Shown: positions 5,652 to 11,447 of the stretch, piece by piece
Numbering within the stretch: the first letter of the stretch is position 1
Layout: every line of letters starts with the position of its first letter
From: Candidatus Omnitrophota bacterium
GTDB lineage: Bacteria; Omnitrophota; Gorgyraeia; Pluralincolimonadales; Pluralincolimonadaceae
DNA length: 11,447 bases
Assembly: GCA_020061685.1 (NCBI GenBank)
Contig: JAGUXU010000139.1
Location: forward strand, 1 to 11,447
Reading direction: 5' to 3'
Notes under the pieces: model-generated
Seen by the model: the letters and a program-made list of their open reading frames with translations, nothing else
The model's database searches: none
What the model was told of the DNA's origin: nothing
Translations under genes and position numbers: made by a program

Positions 5652-7709
5652 ATGAAGAGATCGATACTCATCGTCTTGGTCTTGGCGCTGGTTCTGGCGG
5701 CGGGAGTTTATTACAGCGTGAAATTTGCGCCGCGCGCGATTGAGACGGTGCTTCCCGGAAAAGCGGCGGTATATATAAAGGTCTCGGATATCGAAAAACA
5801 GGCAGACGAATTCAGGTCCTCGAAGCTTTGGAAGAACATAAAAGGCATTGACATAGAGATGCTGATGGAAAAAAGCGGTGCCAAAAAAGAGCAGATAGAA
5901 GGATACAAGACTGCCAAATCCGAGATAACAAGCTTTTTGGGAGGGCTGGTAATAGATAAATATTTCGGCAAGGAAATAGCGGTTGCCCTCTATCCTGCGG
6001 AAACAGGGGAGGCCTCCGCAAATCCCGCTTCTAATCTGGCTTCAAAGGTCATCCTCGTGACAAGGATCAAGCCGGAGACCGATTTTATAGATTTCATTTC
6101 GAAGATCCTCAATAAATTCGAGCAGAAATACGAGATCGCAGAGGAGAATTACAAAGGCAATAAGATAACCGTAGTGAAGTTGAGCGATGGAGTGGGACTG
6201 GCGTATGTAAGGATAAAGGATTTACTGGTGATGGGGATAGGCAAGGAAGCGGTCATCCCATGTTGCGACGTAGCCGATAAGGCCGTATCCTCTCTTTCGC
6301 AGGACAAGGATTACGTCGCCACGATGTCAAGACTTCCGAAGGGCGCCAGGAATGTCATTTACGGCGATATGGAATTGCTTGTTTCGGAATTCAGGAAATT
6401 CATCTACGCAGCTGTTAAACCGCAGGAAGCGGCGGAGGCGGGCCCGCGGCAGGCATTCAAGAATCAGATCGACAAGAGCCTGAGCATGTATGCGGGTTTT
6501 AAGACATTTGCCTATGCCGGGTATCCGGGCAAGATACTGGCGGAAAAGACTATAATGATCATTGACAGATCAAAACTGCACCCCTTTTGCGCGGATTTTT
6601 ATTCTATTCCGTCCCGCAAGAACAAGACCCTGAAGTTCGCGCCGGTTAATACGATTTATTACGGGTGGAGTTCTTTCGCCCCGAAGGCCTATTGGGAATA
6701 TTTTAGGTCTGAGCTGGAAAAAGATAATGATAAAGCGAAGCAGGGGCGGTCATTCAATGATGTCCTTGCGGAGTTTGAACAAAAGGCGGGAATGAGCGTA
6801 GATAATGATATCATCCCGGCCCTTGGCGACGAGTTGGGAGCGTTCCTTATCGATATCAACCTCGACGGCCTGATACCCGTGCCTGAATTTGTCTTCTTTA
6901 CCAAAGTGAATAAAAAGAAGGCGCTCGACGGACTGACAGGTTATTTTCTTAAGGAAGGAAAGGTCAAGTTAGAGTCGGAAGGGTATAAGGGCATCGATAT
7001 CAAATATATGGCCTTACCGGCCGGGGAGGATTTTCAGCCGGCATATTGTTATATAGGCGATTATTTGCTGGTCTCTCTCGGGCGCAAACCGATAAAGGAA
7101 TCAATAGATACTTACAAGGGGGCCTCGAAGCCCCTTTTTGAAGACGAGGATTTTAAAGCCGTAAACCACGGCCTCACGGAGGCGAGTAACGGGATGTGTT
7201 TTATTAAGATGGCCGCGTTGTTGCAGAAGGCCGAGGATATATGCGATTGGGGATTGACATGGCTGACGGTCATGGTGGAACAACAAAAGAAATACCGGCA
7301 GATATTGGATACCAAGTTAGATAGCATGACCGAAGAAGTAGCGAAGGATGAGGCGGAACTGGGAAAATTAGAATCCGATGTTAAAACGCTTGAGAAAGAG
7401 ATGGGGGACCCTGATCTGCAAGAGGCAGACGCAGCAGTAAAGCATGATGAATTGGAAAAGCTAAAGGAGGGCCTCGAGGCCAAGCAATCGGAGGTGGATA
7501 CAAAGAGGGAATATCTTAAGGACCTGGAAGCCAAGGATCAATGTAAATCTCCTCTGGAAAATGTCGACGTTCCCCTTGTAAAGCTTTACCTGGAGGAGGC
7601 GGTATACCCCATTTTAGAAGGCCTGCAATCGCTGAAGGCAATAGGCTCAAGGACCACTTACGGCGAGAATGCGATCCAGGGCGAATACTTTTCCAGGATA
7701 GTTGAGTAG
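5652..7709 (+). CDS. Membrane-anchored DUF3352-like protein with C-terminal coiled coil
   Basis: This 685-residue protein has one N-terminal hydrophobic helix (about 4-20) with Lys2-Arg3 before it and no obvious cleavage site, so it is probably a membrane anchor with the rest outside the cytoplasm. The large body resembles DUF3352-type proteins: an opening VLPGKAAVYIKVSDIEK (33-49), a repeated theme of strand-helix units, and a second unit near ALGDELGAFLID (390-401) with FVFFTKVNKKKALDGLTGYF (413-432) and AYCYIGDYLLVSLG (464-477). Unusually, about residues 543-630 form a long Glu/Lys-rich heptad region, a probable coiled coil, before a short closing domain. The start has AAGGAGA (5641-5647) in front. 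It is the last gene before the rimP promoter. The family has no established function. Confidence 0.78.
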   Translation: MKRSILIVLVLALVLAAGVYYSVKFAPRAIETVLPGKAAVYIKVSDIEKQADEFRSSKLWKNIKGIDIEMLMEKSGAKKEQIEGYKTAKSEITSFLGGLVIDKYFGKEIAVALYPAETGEASANPASNLASKVILVTRIKPETDFIDFISKILNKFEQKYEIAEENYKGNKITVVKLSDGVGLAYVRIKDLLVMGIGKEAVIPCCDVADKAVSSLSQDKDYVATMSRLPKGARNVIYGDMELLVSEFRKFIYAAVKPQEAAEAGPRQAFKNQIDKSLSMYAGFKTFAYAGYPGKILAEKTIMIIDRSKLHPFCADFYSIPSRKNKTLKFAPVNTIYYGWSSFAPKAYWEYFRSELEKDNDKAKQGRSFNDVLAEFEQKAGMSVDNDIIPALGDELGAFLIDINLDGLIPVPEFVFFTKVNKKKALDGLTGYFLKEGKVKLESEGYKGIDIKYMALPAGEDFQPAYCYIGDYLLVSLGRKPIKESIDTYKGASKPLFEDEDFKAVNHGLTEASNGMCFIKMAALLQKAEDICDWGLTWLTVMVEQQKKYRQILDTKLDSMTEEVAKDEAELGKLESDVKTLEKEMGDPDLQEADAAVKHDELEKLKEGLEAKQSEVDTKREYLKDLEAKDQCKSPLENVDVPLVKLYLEEAVYPILEGLQSLKAIGSRTTYGENAIQGEYFSRIVE
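7116..7139 (+). terminator. Intragenic terminator-like hairpin, weakly supported
   Basis: Inside the DUF3352-like gene, GGGGC (7119-7123) pairs with GCCCC (7130-7134) around the loop CTCGAA, and a run of five T follows (7135-7139). A wobble and two A-T pairs could extend the stem into the T-run. This is the shape of an intrinsic terminator on the + strand, but it lies in coding sequence and could be chance. If active, it would act on transcripts that are not being translated. Confidence 0.25.
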
Positions 7710-7731
7710 GGGGGGCGTGCCAAAAATCCCC

Positions 7732-7760
7732 TTGACAATCTGAGCCGTTTGTAGTATAAA
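7732..7760 (+). promoter_or_regulatory. Sigma70-type promoter of the rimP-nusA-infB operon
   Basis: A perfect -35 hexamer TTGACA (7732-7737) and a -10 hexamer TATAAA (7755-7760) are separated by exactly 17 bp. Transcription should start near 7766-7768, giving a leader of about 60 bases before the rimP start at 7829. It lies only 22 bases after the stop of the preceding gene, in the only sizeable gap between genes in this half of the window. Confidence 0.85.
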
Positions 7761-7784
7761 TAGGAACACAGTTAACTACCACTT

Positions 7785-7794
7785 AAAAAAGGAG
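7785..7794 (+). promoter_or_regulatory. Displaced Shine-Dalgarno sequence for rimP
   Basis: AAAAAAGGAG is the only good Shine-Dalgarno match before rimP, but it ends 34 bases upstream of the ATG, too far for normal use. If the hairpin 7795-7818 folds in a read-through transcript, the linear distance shrinks to the ten bases 7819-7828, close to a usable spacing. No purine-rich site lies in those ten bases (TTTTGTTTGT). The bridging role is inference. Confidence 0.4.
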
Positions 7795-7822
7795 AAGTGG
7801 GTAATTTTTTACCCACTTTTTT
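7795..7822 (+). terminator. Intrinsic terminator just upstream of rimP
   Basis: AAGTGGGTAA (7795-7804) and TTACCCACTT (7809-7818) form a perfect 10-bp stem with loop TTTT, followed by four more T (7819-7822) and a T-rich stretch to 7828. Release would occur before or at the rimP start codon. It can attenuate the rimP promoter and may also end transcripts of the upstream operon, for which I see no other good terminator. Confidence 0.75.
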
Positions 7823-7828
7823 GTTTGT

Positions 7829-8293
7829 ATGGACGAAAATACGGCCTTAGAGAAGGTCAGGGAACTTACGGCGCAGGCGCTGTCAGAGTCGCGTATTGAG
7901 CTGGTCGACCTTACTTATCGCAGGGAGAGCGGCGGCATGGTCCTGCGTTTTACCGTCGATAAAGGCAGCGGCATAAGCATAGGCGACTGCGGGAATTTAA
8001 GCCGTAAGATAGGGAATATCCTTGATGAGGCAAACGTCATAGAGGAACATTATACGCTGGAAGTCCAGTCCCCGGGCCTGGACAGGCGCCTCGTCACCAC
8101 CGGCGATTTCGAGAGGGCGATAGGCAAGGAGGTAGAGGTATATACATACGGCCCGCTGGCCGGGACAAGAGAACATTCGGGCAAGTTAAAATGGGTAAAC
8201 GAGGATAAGATAGAGATGGAGACGCCTGCGGGGGGAGAGATAATAATACCCCGCCCGATGATAGCGAAGGCGAAGCTTTACGTTAAATTTTAG
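7829..8293 (+). CDS. rimP: Ribosome maturation factor RimP
   Basis: This 154-residue protein is a full-length RimP, which binds the 30S precursor in the cytoplasm and assists its maturation. The N-terminal domain carries the family stretch ISIGDCGNLSRKIGNIL (49-65) and the signature E-V-Q-S-P-G-L-D-R-R-L (78-88). The C-terminal part (about 92-154) is the Sm-like beta-barrel domain, with GKEVEVYTY and a closing strand KAKLYVKF. The length agrees with the family. The ATG at 7829 gives the expected N-terminus, although the nearest ribosome binding site is separated from it by the terminator hairpin. It is the first gene of the conserved rimP-nusA-infB cluster, 14 bases before nusA. Confidence 0.96.
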   Translation: MDENTALEKVRELTAQALSESRIELVDLTYRRESGGMVLRFTVDKGSGISIGDCGNLSRKIGNILDEANVIEEHYTLEVQSPGLDRRLVTTGDFERAIGKEVEVYTYGPLAGTREHSGKLKWVNEDKIEMETPAGGEIIIPRPMIAKAKLYVKF

Positions 8294-8307
8294 GAAAAGG
8301 TGAGATC

Positions 8308-9519
8308 ATGAACGGCGAACTATTGACAGTCTTAGACCACTTAGAGAGAGAAAAAGGCATAAACCGTGAGATCCTTATGGAGGCGGTGGAATCGGCGCTT
8401 TTGAGCGCGGCCAAGAAGACGCTCGGCCCCAAGACAGAGGATGTCTCGGTAAAGATAGACAGGCAGACCGGCGAGATAAAGGTCTTTTCCGGCGGCAAAG
8501 AGATGCCATCCGGGGATTTCGGGCGCATCGCCGCCCAGACCGCCAAGCAGATAATAATACAGAAGATCCGCGAGGCGGAGCGCGACGTGATATTCACAGA
8601 TTACCAGGCCCGCATAGGAAGCGTGATAACGGGGACGGTCTACAGGTTTGAGAAGGGGAATATCATCGTGGACCTCGGCAAGACAGAGGGCTTTATCCCG
8701 AAAGGCGAGCAGTCGCAGAAAGAGAATTTCAGGCAGGGAGACAGGATAAAGGCGTTCGTCCTTGAGGTGCGCAAGACCGGGAAGGGCCCGCAGATAGTCC
8801 TCTCAAGGAGCAACCCCGGCCTCGTCAAGAAATTATTTGAGCTGGAGATACCGGAGATATACGAAGGCATAGTAGAGACCAAGTCCATCTCAAGAGAGGC
8901 GGGCGACAGGACCAAGATCGCCGTATACTCCAAGGACGAGAAGGTGGATTGCGTCGGCGCGTGTGTAGGGATGAGGGGCTCGCGCGTTAAGAATATAGTA
9001 AAGGAATTACAGGGCGAGAAGATAGACATCGTAAGATGGAACAACGACATCAAAGAGTACATAATCGCGGCGCTCAATCCGGCGAAGATATCCGAGGTAA
9101 AATTGGATAAAGAAACGAAGAAGGCGCTGGTTACCGTCGATGACGATCAGTTAAGCCTCGCCATAGGGAAGAAAGGCCAGAACGTCCGGCTCGCGGCGAA
9201 ATTGACGGGCTGGGATATAGATATCAAGTCCAAGGCAGCGTTGGCCGAGGCCGCGTTACCAAAAGCCGAAGAAGAGAAGACCGCTGCCAAGGAAGAGCCG
9301 AAGGCGAAAAAAGAGAAGGCAAAACAGAAAGAAACAGATATCTCCTCGATACCGGGCATAGGGCCGAAGACGAAGGAATTACTGGAAGGGGCGAAACTCG
9401 ACAGCGTTGAGGCGATTGCCTCGTCTTCCGTGGAGGAGTTGACAAGGATAAAAGGCATCGGCGAGAAGACAGCCGAAAAAGTACTGAAGGGCGCAAAAGA
9501 GCTACTTAAAAAGAAATGA
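8308..9519 (+). CDS. nusA: Transcription termination/antitermination factor NusA
   Basis: NusA binds RNA polymerase and the nascent RNA, promotes pausing and intrinsic termination, and takes part in antitermination complexes. The 403 residues show the expected order: an N-terminal polymerase-binding domain (about 1-100), an S1 domain (about 104-170, GSVITGTVYRFEKGNIIVDL), KH1 (about 183-262, with GACVGMRGSRVKNIVKEL at 217-234) and KH2 (about 263-310, with LAIGKKGQNVRLAAKL at 284-299). A charged Ala/Lys/Glu linker (311-343) leads to a C-terminal domain of two helix-hairpin-helix motifs (IPGIGPKTKELL at 348-359, IKGIGEKTAEKVL at 381-393). Such a C-terminal extension is found in some lineages, as in the E. 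coli acidic repeats, and is absent from Bacillus-type short NusA. The ribosome binding site is AAAAGGTGAG (8295-8304). Its stop overlaps the infB start as ATGA. Confidence 0.96.
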   Translation: MNGELLTVLDHLEREKGINREILMEAVESALLSAAKKTLGPKTEDVSVKIDRQTGEIKVFSGGKEMPSGDFGRIAAQTAKQIIIQKIREAERDVIFTDYQARIGSVITGTVYRFEKGNIIVDLGKTEGFIPKGEQSQKENFRQGDRIKAFVLEVRKTGKGPQIVLSRSNPGLVKKLFELEIPEIYEGIVETKSISREAGDRTKIAVYSKDEKVDCVGACVGMRGSRVKNIVKELQGEKIDIVRWNNDIKEYIIAALNPAKISEVKLDKETKKALVTVDDDQLSLAIGKKGQNVRLAAKLTGWDIDIKSKAALAEAALPKAEEEKTAAKEEPKAKKEKAKQKETDISSIPGIGPKTKELLEGAKLDSVEAIASSSVEELTRIKGIGEKTAEKVLKGAKELLKKK

Positions 9520-11447
9520 TTAAAAAAACCAAAAAAGTTACAAAGAAAGATAAAAAACCCGCGAAGGTAAAACCGAAGCCGAAGGCCAAGGCCGCGCCGG
9601 CGGAAAAACCTAAGCGTGTAGCGGTAAAAAAGGCGAAGGTCAAGGAGCCGGTCGCTCCTGTCGAGGTCAAACCTGTAGTCGAGGTAAAGCCGGTGCCAAA
9701 ACCGCCGGAGGTAAAGAAAGAAGCCCCCGCGCCTAAACCGGCAGTTCCGGTTGCACCCGTTACGCCTCCCGCGCCTGCTCCTGTCGCTCCCGCCGTCCAG
9801 GAAAAGAAAGAACCGGTCAAATTGACCGTCAAGATACCGATAATGGTCAAGGACCTGGCGGTGAAGTTAAACGCCAAACCGAACGATATAATAGTAAAAT
9901 TAATGAAACGCAAGATAATGGCGACGATAAATCAGGCGCTGGACCTCGATGTCGCCAATATTATCGCCGCTGATTACGGCTACGAGCTGGAACGCCCGCC
10001 GACACCAGAAGAAGAGATGTTAAAATCCCTTGAGATTGAGGACAAGACGAAGCTCGTCGCACGCGCTCCGGTCGTCACCCTAATGGGGCACGTCGACCAC
10101 GGAAAGACCTCCTTATTGGACGCTATCAGGAAGAGCAGCCTTACCGAAAAGGAGTCCGGCGGCATCACCCAGCATATAGGCGCCTATGAGGTCGCGATAG
10201 GAAAAGGGCACGTGACATTTTTGGATACTCCGGGCCACGAGGCGTTTACCGCGATGAGGGCCCGCGGCGCTAAGGCGACTGACATGGTAATTCTGGTTGT
10301 CGCGGCGGATGACGGCGTCATGCCGCAGACCTTGGAAGCCATTGACCACGCGCGCGCGGCAGACGTGCCGATAGTCGTCGCGCTCAACAAGATAGATAAA
10401 CCGGATGCCGATCCGGACAAGGTAAAGAAACAGCTCTTGCAGGCGGGCCTGATGCCCGAGGATTGGGGCGGCAAGACGATAACCGTCAGCGTTTCCGCGA
10501 AGACCGGAAAAGGCATAGATGAATTGCTGGAGATGTTATTGCTCGAGGCGGAACTGCTTGAACTTAAAGCGGACCCGACGAGAACCGCCAAAGGTGTCGT
10601 CATAGAAGGAAAACTATCCAAAGGTGGCGGCCCTATCGCGACGGTCCTTGTGCAGAGCGGGACCCTAAGGCCGGGCGATATAGTCATAGCCGGCCCGCAT
10701 ATCGGTAAAGTAAGGGCGATGGTAAACGACCTCGGCCACAGGATAAACGAGGCGCTTCCCTCAAAGCCTGTCGAGATATTGGGCCTTGACGGCGTCCCGC
10801 AGGCCGGCGACCAGTTTTTTGTGATCACCGACGAGAAGTTAGCCAAGGATATCGTGGCGCGGCGCCAGCAGGAGGCGAAGGCCGTCCAGATGCAGCCCAT
10901 CAAGAGGATCACGCTCGAGGACCTTTCCCAGCAGGTCAAGGAAGGAAAGGCCAAGGACCTGAAGCTCATCGTAAAGGGCGATGTGCAGGGCTCGGTCGAA
11001 GCGTTGGTCTCGTCGCTAAAGGGGCTTGAGACGCAGGATATAAAATTGGATATAGTCCATTCGGGCGCCACCAGCATAAACGATTCGGACGTGATGTTGG
11101 CTGTCGCGTCAAACGCCATCATAATCGGCTTCCATGTAGAGCTCACTCCCGAGGCCGAGGAGAAGGCCAAATTAGAGAATGTGGACGTCAGGTTATACAG
11201 GATAATATATGAGGCGATAGCCGACGTAAGGAGCGCGATGGAGGGACTTCTTGAGCCGCGCATAGAAGAGATCTTCTTGGGCCGCGCCGAGGTCCGGCAG
11301 GTATTCAAGGTGACCAAGGCCGGCACCATCGCCGGAAGTTTTGTCGTAAAGGGCAAGATAACAAGGAACGCGAACTGCCGTTTAATGAGGGGCAAGGATA
11401 AGGTATATGAGGGCAAGATAGGCTCGCTCAAGCGTTTTAAGGATGAC
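9516..11447 (+). CDS. infB: Translation initiation factor IF-2 (partial, 3' end outside the window)
   Basis: IF-2 is the GTPase that places initiator fMet-tRNA on the 30S subunit and promotes subunit joining. The frame is open for 644 codons to the window edge, with perhaps 35-45 residues still to come. Residues 1-103 are a low-complexity Lys/Pro/Ala/Val linker. An IF2_N-type domain follows (about 104-157, with IIVKLMKRKIMATINQAL). The G domain has G1 GHVDHGKT (191-198), G2 region GGITQHIG (215-222), G3 DTPGH (237-241), G4 NKID (291-294) and G5 SAK (327-329). The remainder matches domains II, III and the start of IV, ending in GSLKRFKDD. All GTPase motifs are intact. The start overlaps the nusA stop by four bases, indicating translational coupling. 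A long open frame on the opposite strand is a shadow. Confidence 0.97.
   Translation, partial: MIKKTKKVTKKDKKPAKVKPKPKAKAAPAEKPKRVAVKKAKVKEPVAPVEVKPVVEVKPVPKPPEVKKEAPAPKPAVPVAPVTPPAPAPVAPAVQEKKEPVKLTVKIPIMVKDLAVKLNAKPNDIIVKLMKRKIMATINQALDLDVANIIAADYGYELERPPTPEEEMLKSLEIEDKTKLVARAPVVTLMGHVDHGKTSLLDAIRKSSLTEKESGGITQHIGAYEVAIGKGHVTFLDTPGHEAFTAMRARGAKATDMVILVVAADDGVMPQTLEAIDHARAADVPIVVALNKIDKPDADPDKVKKQLLQAGLMPEDWGGKTITVSVSAKTGKGIDELLEMLLLEAELLELKADPTRTAKGVVIEGKLSKGGGPIATVLVQSGTLRPGDIVIAGPHIGKVRAMVNDLGHRINEALPSKPVEILGLDGVPQAGDQFFVITDEKLAKDIVARRQQEAKAVQMQPIKRITLEDLSQQVKEGKAKDLKLIVKGDVQGSVEALVSSLKGLETQDIKLDIVHSGATSINDSDVMLAVASNAIIIGFHVELTPEAEEKAKLENVDVRLYRIIYEAIADVRSAMEGLLEPRIEEIFLGRAEVRQVFKVTKAGTIAGSFVVKGKITRNANCRLMRGKDKVYEGKIGSLKRFKDD

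Larger units (their letters stand above)
7767..7828 (+). promoter_or_regulatory. rimP leader with two competing hairpins (candidate attenuator)
   Basis: Three segments compete. TACCACTT (7777-7784) can pair with AAGTGGGTA (7795-7803, one G bulged), leaving AAAAAAGGAG in the loop. The same 7795-7804 segment can instead pair with TTACCCACTT (7809-7818), forming the terminator. The two folds are mutually exclusive, which is the layout of a transcription attenuator. From memory, a rimP-leader attenuator motif has been predicted in other bacteria; whether this belongs to the same family needs a covariance-model check. A plausible regulator is NusA, encoded two genes downstream, but that is inference. 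Confidence 0.6.

Noticed and set aside
7709..7734. G-run (seven G) followed by CCCC as a terminator after the DUF3352-like gene
   Set aside because: The possible stem is only about 4 bp with a long loop, and no T-run follows; TTGACA of the rimP promoter begins right there.
9506..9913. Gly/Thr-rich - strand frame of 135 codons, possibly a repetitive surface protein
   Set aside because: It is the complement of the Lys/Pro/Ala/Val-rich IF-2 N-terminal linker and has no independent support.
10184..11431. Long open frame on the - strand (415 codons)
   Set aside because: It lies antisense to infB, whose GTPase motifs are all intact on the + strand. The predicted product is Ser/Thr/Pro-rich without domains, as expected for a shadow of a biased coding sequence.
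1..11447. tRNA, rRNA, CRISPR arrays, insertion sequences
   Set aside because: I looked for regular spaced repeats, transposase motifs and cloverleaf-like stretches and saw none. There is no gap between genes longer than about 120 bases.

Overview
The window is bacterial and compact. Every gene I can support lies on the + strand, mostly separated by 0-30 bases or joined by 4-base ATGA stop/start overlaps. Its fixed landmark is the conserved translation/transcription cluster rimP-nusA-infB at the right end; infB runs off the window. Base composition looks mid-range by eye. Codon choice favours ATA (Ile) and AGG (Arg), and Shine-Dalgarno sites are strong. Together with the many uncharacterised envelope proteins, this suggests an uncultured Gram-negative-type lineage, perhaps Omnitrophota or a relative. 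The taxonomic guess is inference only and weak.

Layout. (a) 1-385: the 3' end of a probable antitoxin gene, overlapped by a complete RelE/ParE-type toxin gene. (b) 386-471: a short gap holding a 27-bp near-perfect palindrome, an extended -10 promoter and a strong ribosome binding site. (c) 472-7709: eight tightly packed genes, probably one operon. In order they encode a four-helix membrane protein, an alpha/beta hydrolase, a secreted 143-residue protein, a second four-helix membrane protein, a secreted 403-residue protein, a lipoprotein, another four-helix membrane protein, and a large membrane-anchored DUF3352-like protein with a coiled coil. (d) 7710-7828: a good sigma70-type promoter followed by a leader that can fold into either a terminator or a competing hairpin. 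(e) 7829-11447: rimP, nusA and infB (partial).

The most unusual gene is the lipoprotein at 3849-5138. After a lipobox and a TPR-like helical region, its C-terminal half reads as an archaemetzincin (peptidase family M54) domain. The four structural zinc cysteines and the flanking signature strands are kept, but every catalytic residue of HExxHxxGxxH is replaced (Ser, Ser, Phe, Arg at the H, E, H, H positions). It looks like a surface-anchored pseudoprotease encoded among other envelope proteins of unknown role. If the window holds an undescribed system, this operon is the best candidate.

The second point of interest is the rimP leader. Three short segments (7777-7784, 7795-7804, 7809-7818) can pair in two mutually exclusive ways. 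One pairing gives an intrinsic terminator ending just before the rimP start codon. The only good Shine-Dalgarno sequence lies upstream of that hairpin. Because NusA, encoded in the same operon, affects termination at such hairpins, feedback control is a plausible inference. The same terminator may also stop transcripts arriving from the upstream operon, which has no other convincing terminator.
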